Shown here: one piece after another, positions 47,701 to 57,303 of the stretch
Position numbering within the stretch: position 1 is the stretch's first letter
Layout of the letters: each line of letters starts with the position of its first letter
DNA from: Eumeta japonica
Lineage: Eukaryota; Arthropoda; Insecta; Lepidoptera; Psychidae
NCBI GenBank assembly: GCA_005406025.1
Contig: BGZK01001351.1
Coordinates: 1-64,000, forward strand
Length of the DNA: 64,000 nucleotides
Reading direction: 5' to 3'
Notes under the pieces: model-generated
Seen by the model: only the letters and a program-made list of their open reading frames with translations
Databases searched by the model: none
What the model was told of the DNA's origin: nothing
Position numbers and translations under genes: made by a program

Positions 47701-48165
47701 TGTATTTAGTATAGATTACTGTATAAATCCAGCCAAAAGTGTAACTTATATATAAAAATATGCAGTGTGATTTTAGAATAAAAAAAGAAATTGAAAACAA
47801 ATTTATTTAATTCAAAATTTTCAATTAAATTATTTTAACTTATTATTGGTACAGAGTTAATTCTTTGTATAAAATTACAAATTTACAGGAGTCGGAAACT
47901 AAACACTCACCTCGAGAACGCTATTCAGGAGGCTATGGCAGAACTTGACAAAAAGTCCGAAAGTGGGTTGGACAAAGAGCATGGTATACAACACGTCGAA
48001 CCAACAGAGGACGAAGATCACGATGCCCATGACGCTCCACCCCAGCGTAGACCCACTCGAGGGCGTAGAGCTGCCACTGAAGCAAAAAAGAAGGCAGCGT
48101 CCACTTTGTCGAAACACCAAACACCTTCCCATCCTATCAAGGCTGGTTTGCGCAGCGCACGATGA
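29610..48165 (+). CDS. sba: MBD5/MBD6-like protein, six-banded orthologue (5' end missing, seven exons)
   Basis: Chromatin protein of the MBD5/6 family. Family knowledge: vertebrate MBD5/6 and fly Sba associate with the Polycomb deubiquitinase PR-DUB (BAP1/Calypso-ASX) rather than acting as typical methyl-CpG readers. The seven exons at 29610-29748, 37098-37213, 37316-41838, 43345-43450, 44629-45027, 46267-46579 and 47889-48165 join with consistent phases (0,1,0,0,1,1,2), giving about 1,957 residues plus stop if the single frame break in exon 3 is bridged. Diagnostic pieces are AKLCNHKRKLLATLQ (post-MBD segment), a PWWP-type domain with SWPG, TEGLEAHHAARTKHRK and LENAIQEAMAELDK at the C-terminus; all resemble vertebrate MBD5. 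The MBD exon was not found, so the start lies upstream. The middle is disordered. The product is probably nuclear. Confidence 0.88.
33366..33620 (-). pseudogene. Probable hAT-type transposon end
   Basis: On the plus strand, CAAGGGTCTTCGACCTTTTG followed by AAGGGCCGAGAATA resembles the terminal sequence of hAT elements (CAGGGGTC..CAACCTTTT...AGGGCC). On the minus strand just inside it, YEKPDIEKFV followed by a stop and TKYCQIS resembles the extreme C-terminus of Charlie/Buster-like hAT transposases. The arrangement (transposase C-terminus facing the element end) is right, but both matches are short and decayed. Confidence 0.35.
33780..34013 (+). CDS. Unassigned 77-residue open frame inside an sba intron
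   Basis: Begins ATGTCGCTGGGG and encodes MSLGDADVALEDCASMIRGL, then a Cys-containing stretch (TNCLCFKS, QYTCDTVPRM) and ends SCSAYD. The first 62 bases are GC-rich and run into a donor-like GGG|GTATGT at 33842, while an acceptor-like TGCAG lies just upstream of the ATG. This may be a small alternative exon, but its phase (2) does not fit the next sba exon, which needs one incoming base. Family not recognised; it could be chance. Confidence 0.2.
   Translation: MSLGDADVALEDCASMIRGLGYVNGVGNITVHTNCLCFKSNEMSQTLLSTADRNVTFLQYTCDTVPRMSFDSCSAYD
37098..37213 (+). CDS. sba: sba exon b
   Basis: Acceptor ATTTCAG|GA, donor CCAAG|GTAACT. The split glycine codon with the previous exon (G|GA) reads GSLSEVPVLKRKMKKPGY, then TGNMTVSQLMVQRERYGVDS and K. 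It leaves in phase 0. The basic run KRKMKK could serve in nuclear import. It is too short to appear as a stand-alone frame and is supported by exact phase continuity on both sides. Confidence 0.85.
37316..41838 (+). CDS. sba: sba exon c, 4.5 kb, disordered central region, contains a frame break
   Basis: Acceptor TTTTAG|GTT, donor TCG|GTAAGT. The first 186 bases continue the frame of exon b (VAQQDGESITTISSIVAPPR ...) to a TGA at 37502. The remaining 4.3 kb is open in a different frame from just after a TAA at 37465. The length, 4523, is one short of a multiple of three, and both exon ends fit an exon of 4524. A missing base around the AAA at 37487-37489 would restore continuity. The encoded region is rich in Q, N, S, T and P, with a PPPPPP run (about 39955), two lysine clusters (near 38338 and 40305) and short SP/TP motifs. 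It has no folded domain that I recognise. Confidence 0.88.
41839..43344 (+). other. sba: sba intron with a MITE
   Basis: GTAAGT donor and TTTTTCAG acceptor. It contains the 183-bp inverted-repeat element at 42394-42576. Otherwise AT-rich with nothing recognised. Confidence 0.6.
42394..42576. mobile_element. 183-bp MITE with about 45-bp inverted repeats
   Basis: The left arm AGAGCCTCTTCCACCCATCT... (42394-42438) is matched by the inverted right arm (42533-42576, ending GGAAGAGGCTGT). By eye about 40 of 44 positions pair, including TCTCCTTTTAAAC and GACATCAAACAAAA. The loop (about 95 bases) has no coding capacity. No clear target-site duplication was seen, so the superfamily is not assigned. 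Confidence 0.7.
43345..43450 (+). CDS. sba: sba exon d
   Basis: Acceptor TTTTTCAG|GCT and donor ACAAA|GTCAGT. Enters in phase 0 and leaves in phase 1. Encodes AMVQCVSSSEQDMAESREN, then SSWSAASDFTSDSDTQ, an acidic serine-rich segment. If the donor is not used, the frame stops six bases on (CAGTAA), so an intron-retained transcript would end here without the PWWP domain. Confidence 0.8.
43451..44628 (+). other. sba: sba intron
   Basis: AT-rich. An 88-codon frame (43702-43968) begins at a GTG, has no recognised domain and is taken as chance. Nothing else seen. Confidence 0.6.
44629..45027 (+). CDS. sba: sba exon e
   Basis: Acceptor TGTTTCAG|AT, donor AACG|GTAAGT. The first two bases complete an asparagine codon with exon d. 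Encodes NMLTSNVQLMRHNRNTKHIG, then a hydrophilic stretch with DRPHSHKRKNEF, a basic patch that could be a nuclear localisation signal, and ends near RHLSTEN. It leaves in phase 1, matching the next exon. Confidence 0.85.
45028..46266 (+). other. sba: sba intron
   Basis: GTAAGT donor, ATAAACAG acceptor. AT-rich; nothing recognised. Confidence 0.6.
46267..46579 (+). CDS. sba: sba exon f, PWWP-type domain
   Basis: Acceptor AAACAG|AAGAG, donor CGCAA|GTGAGT (phase 2). After an acidic leader (EEDSETKTGSEG) and a basic SRSARR it encodes a PWWP-type fold beginning LEVGQLVWGPVKGYASWPGK. SWPG takes the place of the eponymous PWWP (46425-46436) and corresponds to the SWPG in vertebrate MBD5. The domain ends in LLTLTEGLEAHHAARTKHRK. 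PWWP domains bind methylated histone H3 and DNA in many proteins; whether this one keeps an aromatic cage cannot be judged by eye. This exon is markedly GC-rich, so several open frames overlap it on both strands; only this one is real. Confidence 0.92.
46580..47888 (+). other. sba: sba intron
   Basis: GTGAGT donor, TTTACAG acceptor. AT-rich; no element or frame of note. Confidence 0.6.
47889..48165 (+). CDS. sba: sba exon g, conserved C-terminus and stop
   Basis: The first base completes a lysine codon. Reads SRKLNTHLENAIQEAMAELD, an amphipathic helix that closely resembles the C-terminal helix of MBD5, followed by an acidic/histidine stretch (EPTEDEDHDAHDAPP), a basic RPTRGRRAATEAKKKAA tail and a TGA at 48163-48165. 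The basic tail may bind DNA or act in nuclear import; that is inference. Confidence 0.92.
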
Positions 48166-51100
48166 CGACTGCCTGCCTCGGTTCCTGAGTGTACGCCGGC
48201 AATGTTATTACCACTCACACCCTTTCTGTACATATATTATGCTTGACTAATGCTTGTTGACTACTAGTCGACTAAATTGCCTGAAGTCACATCGAAGTCG
48301 TTGACCAGTAACATAATACAATTTTTAAGAGAGTTTTTTATAAAAATCTTACATCTTCCAAAACAAGTAGTATTTACTCTACAAGATTTTTATCTATGAC
48401 TTTGAATCTATAACCTGTGTAATACACAAAGAGATTAAATATAAATATTATTCAGAAAAAGTTCGCTTCTGTAAACACCAATAAGGCTTGCCAACGCCAA
48501 GTGACATAAATGTCTTAAATATATACTGTTGGGATTATTAATATCAAATGTTTATTTCCTGAATCACTAAATATTTTTTGGTGTTTAACAAAGCTCAAAA
48601 TGTATATATGGTACACAGTGACAGTATGGCATAACAAAATAAATACATAAAAATGTATACAGATATATTTAGTTTTGTTGCAAGAATTACGAAAATTAGT
48701 CAAAAATTAGTTTTTGATTAATAATATTTAGTAAAAAACATAAAGATATTTATATCACACCACTATTTATTTCAATTATGTTGTTGACAAGGAGAAAAAA
48801 TTATTTAAGAAATAGTTTGCAAACTAAAGCATTAATTTATATTTTGAATTGTTTATTTTAATAAGAATTTCAAGGTTTTAAAATGGCGACACTAAATCAA
48901 ATTCAGAGTAAACCACATTTTACTTAACCAACTAAATACAAGATTAAATTTTGATTGAATTCAATAATAGGGTAGTTTACAATTTTGTATATTGATTTAT
49001 TTGAAGATAATTTTATTTGATTAAAAATGTTTATGAAAAGGTTTTAGTATAACAATGCCCCGAGTAAAGATTGTTTTAAATTCCTGGTTAGGCAGAGAAA
49101 ACAATAGTACCCAGTGACATCATTATTTACTAGCGCTATATAGAATAAGATTTAACTCCGTTTTTCATGATAGCGTAAAAATTTTAATGGTTTATAGTAC
49201 ATTTTCTTATTAACCGATTTTAATGTCGATTGTACTTTTGGTCATCACGTTGAGTCAGCTTATGTAATTCATTAGCAAATATTGTATTCGAAATATCAGT
49301 ATACTACCCTATTGTGATGCAAATTCGATAAAAAAATGGCGCACGTAAAAAGCATGCGCAAACTCTTTTTTTTTTTCTTTTCGGAATGTTTATTTACTTC
49401 TCAAGCTTAATGTGGGAAGAGCAAAAATAGTAAGGTACATTAATTTGGGATTTTCAATATTTTTTTTTCTTCACAATCTGTTTTAAATTCATATTTAAGC
49501 ATAACTTAAATTTTGTATTACGCTCAACATTGTAATATAAAATAAAAAAAATATCCAAACAATATTTATCTTTATAAATAGCGATTAATATAACTTATAT
49601 TAATTGATATTGTAATGTTTTAATATTTAATGATAAAATGTTTTTCATTTTGTGGTTATTGCCTATTTGTTGCTATTTGTCTATCAGACAGTAAATAATA
49701 TTGTAGAATTTTATGCAAAATAAATTGTCTTTCCATACTTTTATATGAACAATAAGAAACTATTGCTTTAAAATTGAAAAAAAATTATATATTTAATCTC
49801 TTTGGTAAAATGTTCACACAATGTCAGCTTCATGAGGCATTGTTTGAAAATGTTGATTTTCATTCTGTAATTCATTTATTTTGAACTGAAAGTGACCTAA
49901 AACACTACAGTAATGCATATTATACACATATTGTTATAATATATGAATAGGAATCACTTATTAGAGATTTAGCATGGTAAACTAAGTAGTTTCTGTGTTA
50001 ATGTTTGATGTAATAATTAATGATTTTGAATCATTGTTGTTTAAAGTTATTAGAATTTTATAGAATCTTGCACTAGAGATAAAATTTTTTAAATCCACAT
50101 CGGTAGGAAAACTTCATAAAAATGTTATTCTACATTTAATATAATAGACTAGATACGCAATTCGTCGCCACTGTACGTAGTAGAGAGCTGTGCATTCATT
50201 TATTGAATACACTATATTAAAACATGTAAAAAATATATGTTAGATGATAATAACATGTTTCTAGTCACATTATATTGAGCATATGAAAAGTATCTAGATA
50301 TATAGACAACATATATGACAATAAAACCGGCCTGGCGCTTGCTGCGTCCCATCTCTTTGTTATCTTGTTTCCTGCGCAAGTTGAATCTGCGAATTGAGAA
50401 CAAAAGCAATTTTTTTGTAACTTTAAATATTTAGTGTATACAATTGTACAAACGACAGTTCTAGAAAATTAATAGTGAATGTTGGTCGATAATTTGCAGT
50501 TTTATATTTGTGTCGAAAATAATTCCACTATAAAAGGACTTTACTGTTTTCTGAGTCTCATCATTATTATGCTTTTGTTTAGATCGCAGTAAGTAATGCT
50601 AATAGCTAATGTTAAAGAAATTTTTTACTTAATATTTTATCATAATAAGGCGAAAAATTTTCAAATACGCTTTATGTGAGTACAAAAAGAAAAGAATCAG
50701 CACCTACAAAATTACTTTTTTAGTTCGGACCAGGATATTATACCATAATTTAATTAATCAATTAATATTGTCCATTATTTTACATACTTATGTAATATTA
50801 GTCGAAATTGCGTTTTTAAAATGAAATCACTCTTATGTGTCCCATATGTGATAAGTGCTTATTTTGCGGTTCAAGGGAGATTATTTTTAAATAATTTTTA
50901 TACGATTGCGAGAATTTGTAATCAGTTTAAATATATAAAAAAGATTTTTAATAACTTTAAGTGGCTTTCAAGTTGTTTGAGATTGTGTAATAACAACTTC
51001 AATACAATTCGGTAGGTAAATTGTTTGGATATAATGGTTGTTAGATTATATCGACGTGGAATGTTTTGATGGTATAAATGTGATGTTTCAATAAAATTAT

Positions 51101-52009
51101 TCGAACCATAGCATGTTAGAAATAGTTCGTGTAAAAACATGTGTACTCTAGATATGAAAACAACCTAGTAAATCCAATGAAATAAATACATTTAAATGTG
51201 TCCACCCTTAGCGTTGTAACCTTTGTGACATTTCCTAACAATCTGTATGTCTTATTGTTCATATTATTACTTTAGGAGAAGTAGAACAACCGTAAATTCT
51301 ATTTTTACTCGGGGGAAAAAAATATTCCATGAAATGGGTTAACATCTTAACTAGTCGCAATTTCTAAAATATTTCCTTTTTTAATCCATCTTGCGGATCT
51401 ATGGTGTGCACCATGTATCATGAATTTTAGAAATTTGTTCATGTATATATTTCAATAAATCTCAATGTTCCTAAAAAATATTCAGTTCGCAAAATTTTGC
51501 TCCGAACTCTATGGACCAAAATAATACCGTCATGACTATTTGACAAACTTAGCACTCATTAGACATTTTTTATTTGTGTGTATTATCTATTTATAGCTAT
51601 TGTGTAATATTGAAAGCCAAGCATAAGCAAACAAATGTTCAAAATATTTTTGTTGCTCATATATTTCACAGCTATTAACATTATATTCGTCTTGATGTGC
51701 CCAAATACCTTACAAAAATGACGGTATGGGGAAAGCCCATCTATACTTTATGATATTAAAGTAACAAGACACTGGTGGAAAGGTATTATGTAAATATTGG
51801 TAATCTAGATATGTATAGTAATTTTATTTTAATGAGAATTAATGTTTTAAAGACTAATATACAAAATAAGATTATTTATTTGTTTTGCTGTGTAAATATT
51901 TTTTTTCAATAAAATGTACCTGTTTTATTCAAATTTTTATTCTCATACCTTATGTTGGGCAGTGATGTGAATATTTTCGATTTATAACATCAACATTGTT
52001 TTGTTATAT
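48166..52009 (+). other. Putative sba 3' UTR and AT-rich downstream flank
   Basis: No coding exon, RNA gene or transposon end was recognised. AATAAA words occur at 48638, near 49719, near 51183, near 51462 and at 51908. The true transcript end cannot be chosen without RNA data. Confidence 0.4.
51908..51913 (+). terminator. Candidate distal polyadenylation signal
   Basis: AATAAA followed within 15-40 bases by T-rich sequence (TGTTTTATTC, TTTTTATTCTC). It is the last AATAAA before the transposon cluster. Others upstream, for example 48638-48643, are equally possible for a short UTR. Confidence 0.25.
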
Positions 52010-53575
52010 ACTAGCTTTTGCTCGCAGCTCCGTTCGCGTAGACAATATTTTTTTCGATGGGATTTGTGTAAAATCCGTTCTTAGTAAGCGTCTATGTCTC
52101 GAAAAGAGGAAATATGCCAAAGTTCAAGTCAATCGAACTTAATAGTTCGAAGATTTTGTAAAATGAGATTGGATAGGAATTGCGTAAAACCGGTCCTTGT
52201 GAGAGAGAGTCTACGTCCCGAGAAGAATAAATATACCGATTTTAAAGTCAATCCGATTACATTAGGAGTACAAATAAGTTTCCGCCGTTTTGAGAGAGAT
52301 GGTATGGCACGAGGCTTACATTAGAATTCGCAGATGATAAGCGGCTTGAAAATTAGGTTCCTCATTTAAGAACAACATAACCCTATCATATTAATAACTT
52401 CAATTTTTTTTTTTTATTCAAAAGTATCTGAATTTGAGCCAAATAAGGGTCATTTGCGGGAACTTTTAATTTACTTCTTTAATGTAAAAAATCTGAAGCT
52501 GAGGCACATCAATTGCCCATAGAAGCATATAATGAGGCTGCCTTGAGTGAGAGAACATGTGAGTGGTTTCAAAAGTTTAAAAACGGTGATTTTGACGTAG
52601 AAGACAAAGATCGCAGTGAAAGGCCAGAAATTTATGACGATGCAGAATTGGAGGAAGATTTGTCTCAAACACAAAAGGAACTTGCACTTACTTTATAAGT
52701 AACTCAGCAAGCAGTCGTCTCGCATCGTTTAAAATCGTTAGGAATTATACATAAACAAGGTAATTGTATTCCATACGAATAAAAGCCAAGAGATGATGAA
52801 CGCCGATTATTCATGAATTAAATGATGCTTGCTAGGCACAAATAAAAGTTTTTTACATCAAATAGTCACTGGTGATGAAAAGTGAATACATTATGATAAT
52901 CTAAAAAGAAGAAAATTACGGGGATCACCTGGCCACACGTCAACATCCACAGCAAAACCTAATATTCATGAAAAAAAACTCATGCTGTGTATTTAGTGGG
53001 ATCAGCTGGGTGTGGTGTATTAAGAGTTGCTTAATCCAAGCGAAACAATTATTGGAACTCTATATCGAACACAATTGATGAGACTGAGCCGAGCTTTGAA
53101 GGAAAAACGCCCTCAATACTACTCCAGACATAATAAAATCATTCTTCTACAAGATAATGCTCGTTCGCATGTAGCGGTTCCGGTGTAAAACTATTTGAAA
53201 ACACTTGATTGGGAAGTACTACCCCACCCGCCGTATTCATCAGACATTGCGCCGTCACATTATCATTTGTTCCTGTCAATGGCAGATGCTCTGTCAGAGC
53301 AGCGGTTCACATCATATGAAGATACCAAAAATTGTGTTGATTCGTGAATAGCTTCAAAAGATAAGGAGTTCTTCAGACTTGGAATCCGAACACTACTTAA
53401 AAAATGGAAAAGAGTAGTTGCTAATGATTGACAATACTTCGATTAAAATAAATTACCGTTCTTTCACAATAAATATTATTTTATTGACAAAAAACGGCGG
53501 AAACTTATTTGTAGTCCTAGTAGTTTCGGAGATCTTGTGATGAGTTAAACGGTCAGTGGTATTTCGCTTATAGAT
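52010..53575 (+). repeat. Interspersed ACTAGCTTTTG repeat, copy 2, interrupted by a mariner
   Basis: Begins ACTAGCTTTTGCTCGCAG and resumes after the mariner with AGTTTCGGAGATCTTGTGATGAG (53519 on), which aligns with AGTTTTGCAGATCTAGTGATGAG in copy 1. Within the left part, a unit of about 100 bases (GATT..GTGTAAAATCCG ... AAAGTTCAAGTCAATCG) is repeated in tandem as GGAATTGCGTAAAACCGG ... AAAGTCAATCCG. Confidence 0.7.
52265..53517 (+). pseudogene. Mariner element A with intact TIRs and dead transposase
   Basis: A complete-length mariner (1,253 bp). TIRs of 27 bases (52265-52291 and 53491-53517, core ACAAATAAGTTTCCGCCG) differ at one position and are flanked by TA on both sides. The transposase starts near 52513 with a helix-turn-helix region (CEWFQKFKNGDFDVEDKDRS), then VTGDEK (52865-52882), LLQDNARSH and APSHYHLF. 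D to D spacing is the mariner 34 residues, but the third catalytic residue is histidine (53258-53260). There are in-frame stops, for example the tryptophan after VTGDEK and one in PV*NYL. Inactive, though the TIRs could still be recognised in trans. Confidence 0.9.
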
Positions 53576-53584
53576 ACTTAGGGC

Positions 53585-54715
53585 ACACTGAAAATTTCTG
53601 AAATAAATGAGAAAAAAATACTGAATGGTCAAAAATGAATTTATTGTTTCTCAAAATATTCTCTGCTAACATAAATAAGCTTTTTCATACGAATAAACCC
53701 ATTTTGAAAACGTTTATGTCACTCCTTCCTGGTGATCTAGGAAACATGTTTTTCAAACTCTTCGACAGCCTCTTTTGGTGATGAAAATCGTTGACCGCGT
53801 AGTTGGTTTTTAATTTTTTTTTTTTTGTACAAAAAAAACTCATAACGTGCCAGGTCGGGACTATATGCAAAATTGTTCATAAGTTTTACGTTTTTCTCCG
53901 TCAAAAATTTATTTGTCTGCTTGGCCGTGTGAGAACTGGTATTGTCGTGGTGCAAGAAGATATGATGTTTACGGTTATTTTTTCGGAGTTCGTCAATAAC
54001 TTGCGGCAAATAAATGGTCGTGTGCCAATCACTGTTCCTGATACGACAATTTTCCAAAATAATAGTAGTCATTTGTTCAGTTTTGTTAAAAAAAGAAGCG
54101 ATCATCCGCGTAGGGACACTTCGCCCACGCGTTTCTTTGCTTGCTTTCGACTCATCTCGATAGACCTACACGATCAATTGCTGCTTTGCTTTGGGGTCGT
54201 AGCAATAAATCTATGTTTCTTCACCTGTTACTATGTCCCACACCAAATTTGACGCCCTTTCCTTGAATCTGGTATTGCATTGCACCATGTGACGCGGTCC
54301 GTTTTTTGAGCCTCCGTTAAATAGAGTGGGATCCACGGCGAGCAAAGCTGCGAGCAGCTTCCATGCACAAATGTTTGTGTAGAATTGATGGTATTTTATT
54401 CCTGCCTATGCCAAAGGATGCCCGAATCTCATGTTAGGTCACATGCCTGTCTGTTTCGACCATACGGCGCACAACATCGTTGGTGGACAGGCGACCATCA
54501 CTAAATTCGTTAACGAGATTGAGAGGACCGCAGTTGAATTCTGCAAACCATTTATAAATAGTTGTTTTGTATGGTGTTTCATGACCAAAAGCAGTTCGAA
54601 GCCGAGCGAGGTTCTGCTGAGCTCTCAAATTACACTTAAAATGGTAGAAAATAATACTACGAAAATTTTCACGGCTTAAATCCATAGTGATGAAAACAAG
54701 AAATTTTTAAAATGA
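53585..54715 (-). pseudogene. Mariner element B, minus strand
   Basis: The N-terminus (MDLSRENFRSIIFYHFKC from 54685) and KTTIYKWFAEFNCGP show the paired-like DNA-binding region. Then VTGEE followed by a stop replaces VTGDE-W near 54220, HHDNTSSHTA follows (second catalytic D at 53944-53946), and SPDLARYEFFLY has glutamate in place of the third aspartate, at the expected 34-residue spacing. Downstream LRGQRFSSPKEAVEEFE is typical of the mori-like mariners. The end sequences contain a shared AAAATTTCT, but a full TIR could not be defined. Inactive. Confidence 0.85.
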
Positions 54716-54737
54716 CGTTACTACGTAAAAAAAAAGA

Positions 54738-55155
54738 TAGTGCGTGGAGTCCCTTAGCGCGGAAGAAGTGAAACTTCGTAATGTGGAAATAAAAATAGGA
54801 AGGGGTAGAAATTGATTTTTAATGAACTCATATTGTTTCTTTAAGGCAAACTTTATTAACATTGCTTACAATTCATAATTGATCGCACCTCTTAATTATC
54901 GTTTTCTAGTGGAGAAATATCCAAATCTATTGGAATATTGGACGCTACTCGTTGCTAAAGCTCGCGCTGGCCTGTTACAGGTATACTACGCGCATGCGTT
55001 CGAGTGTCACGCATTCACTCTCGCTCTGTCTCTTTCTATTCCCCCTCCCCAGGAGCGTTGAACTTTTAACACAACAGTGCTTTCATACCCCCCCCCATGT
55101 AGCGTTAAACGTTTAACGCAACCTTGTTGGAAGTCGCATTAGAAGTTTCACTTCA
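54738..55155 (-). repeat. MITE-like dispersed repeat, copy B (inverted)
   Basis: Runs TAGTGCGTGGAGTCCC ... GAAGAAGTGAAACTTCG at the left and ATTAGAAGTTTCACTTC (55138-55154) at the right, the reverse complement of the copy at 1064-1438. Outer blocks match well. The interior at about 54820-54950 is different (it contains TTCTAGTGGAGAAATATCC), so one copy has acquired or lost sequence. Confidence 0.6.
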
Positions 55156-56107
55156 ATAATTGAAAATTAGATGAAACAAACTGTATTCCACAGGCACAGA
55201 GTTCCTTGTTCAAATGTAGTAATTACTTTTTAAATGTTGTTTATGTAAGTATCCAGTTTCGGAAACTTATGGTGTACTCCACGTATACCTATACAAGATT
55301 TTCCCAAATTTATTGACAATATTTTTAAGGCTCGAGAAGACCAGCTTGTTACTAACCCGAATATGAAAATACGATCTTAATAAAAAATGTTGCCTATTCG
55401 AGATATAGGCAATTTTATGAATTTCGAAAACACACTTGGATCAGTTTTCCGATTGTCACAAAGACAAATTTCTACATTCTAAGGTTCTGATTAACGTTAC
55501 ACTAACTTAAATAACTAATAAATGAATCATAATTTAAAATAAAAGTAATAGTCTAATGGCTTTTGAATTTTCATCTTATTTGATCTACTATTTGTCTAAT
55601 AAAAACTAGTCGGATTTGATACTTTATATTAAAGAAAAATGTAGCACGGTACTTTGACACGTTACTTCAAAATTTGTGTATTTTGCATAGTTTCTAAAAT
55701 GTTACTATGTTTCAATTTAGAAAATGAAGTACAACCATTTTATTAAAAAAAGAGTTCATTATCAAGTTGTTTCATTCGTCAAGATTCCGTTATGTAAATG
55801 TTTACGTGGATGTCGGTCTCCGCCTGTGATATGGAAAAGGGCGTGCGACGAGGGTAAAAAAAAACGAGCGAATCTGTACGTGTACTTTGCGCTTATTAGA
55901 GCGAGTAAGCAATAACGTTGGTCACATTCAGCTATTGGAATCGAACACCCTATCCCACCTACCACCTTACGCTACGCCAGTCAAGCATAAGTACCGTTAC
56001 AGCTACGTTAACTAGCACCGATACACGAATTTAAGCTACTCGTAGTTATTTTACTGTTGCATAATTTAATTGTTTTTGTTGGCTGTTAGTGTTCATTGTT
56101 TTTGTTA
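55156..56107. other. AT-rich sequence with a Pol III-like promoter pair
   Basis: No protein-coding exon was seen. 55920-55990, minus strand, contains a B-box-like word and an A-box-like word (listed separately). Confidence 0.3.
55925..55985 (-). repeat. tRNA-like fragment, possible SINE head
   Basis: On the minus strand, TGGCGTAGCGTAAGG resembles an A box and GTTCGATTCC, 33 bases on, matches the B-box consensus. No cloverleaf with a closed acceptor stem can be drawn, so it is not an intact tRNA gene; a SINE head or tRNA relic is more likely. Confidence 0.25.
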
Positions 56108-56490
56108 TTGATGTGATAACGTCTTATAAATCGATGAACGCCGGCTGCACGCACGAAAAAGCATGACTCATTGTCGCGTTCCGCTCGAGCCGAGCGTGCG
56201 AGCGAGAGCGCGGAACAATAGAAAGGCCTAAGCGTTCGGCTTGTGGCGCATCTACCTATCTCTTTACTGTATAAATTAAGTTGAAAATATTTGAATTAAT
56301 GAGTGCAAATAAATATTAATTTATCGTAAACATTGTCATTTTCAATTAACTCCCTTGTATTATACAAAATAATAATTCAGTGATAATAATTCAATTCAAT
56401 TCATAAAAGAATGCAACTTTTCATCAATGTTTTCTTATAACATTATCACGTAAAATTATCGTCCGTAAACCGGCTTTACAGACAACCAAT
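56108..56490 (+). repeat. Paired-end dispersed repeat, copy 2
   Basis: Near-colinear with 7200-7580: TTGATGTGATAACGTC at the start, a GC-rich block (GCGAGCGAGAGCGCGGAAC), then CCTAAGCGTTCGGCTTGTG and the end CGTCCGTAAACCGGCTTTAC. Small indels separate the copies, for example the GATAGAGAGGCACGATCG segment is missing here. Confidence 0.7.
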
Positions 56491-56749
56491 TTTTGTTTTC
56501 GTTGAAGTTGTTATCATTAATTCATTATAGTTTTATTGTATTGTTTGTACTACTTATTTTCCTTTGTGATTTGGACTTGTGTTCTAAAGATCTTAAGGAC
56601 TGACATAGCTTTCTTTTTAGTTTTATTAAATTATGCCATTCTGATATATTTCTCAAGAATATGCTAATAGTATTTTTAACAGTACATTTAAGAAGAATGC
56701 AGAGGCAGTTTGTTGTTGCTTCTATTATATATCGTAAAAAATATCCGAA
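56491..56749. other. AT-rich sequence, no gene seen
   Basis: No coding or repeat signal recognised. Confidence 0.35.
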
Positions 56750-56990
56750 CCCTTTGACGGCCGTGGTCAGACATATCCGACTTTGCCGGATATATTAAAC
56801 AAATTATTCGTTTTAGTTTTTTATTTCTACTTTATTTTTATATAATTAAAATACATAAATTAAACTTAGATTAAATCCCAGAAACATCATAATATCGTAA
56901 CAAAAAACCCATTTTTCTTCAATGCAATTTTTTTATACACTCGTAAAGCCGGACACATCCGGATGTATCCGACAGTATTGATGGCACAGT
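56750..56990. mobile_element. Possible small inverted-repeat element
   Basis: CCCTTTGACGGCC at the left and GATGGCACAG at the right are followed inward by imperfectly mirrored words (CATATCCGACTTTGCCGG left; GCCGGACACATCCGGATG right). The length is about 241 bases with an AT-rich interior. The CCCTTTGAC-type end recalls piggyBac-like termini, but no TTAA duplication was seen. Confidence 0.35.
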
Positions 56991-57303
56991 TGTTACTTTT
57001 CTTTGTTATTATTTCATTGTTCCAATAGGTGTGAGGTTACCGTGACATTAATTAAGAATTTTCTATTTAATTCGAAACTTGATTAAGTGGATTTTATAAA
57101 TTAATTCTATACATAAATTATTTTTTATATTAAATGCTATAAGGTCAGTGTTCTGTGCTTTTTCATTACATTATTTAATTTTATATAAGGTTCTGATTAA
57201 AAAACATAGAAGGGCGTCGTCGTTAACACAACAGATGAGAAACATCGAAATTTACGATTACTAAAAGAATTTATAATAAAAGAAAACTAAAACAAATACA
57301 TTC

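Noticed and set aside
55925..55985. Intact tRNA gene on the minus strand
   Set aside because: A- and B-box-like words are present but no acceptor or anticodon stems pair properly.
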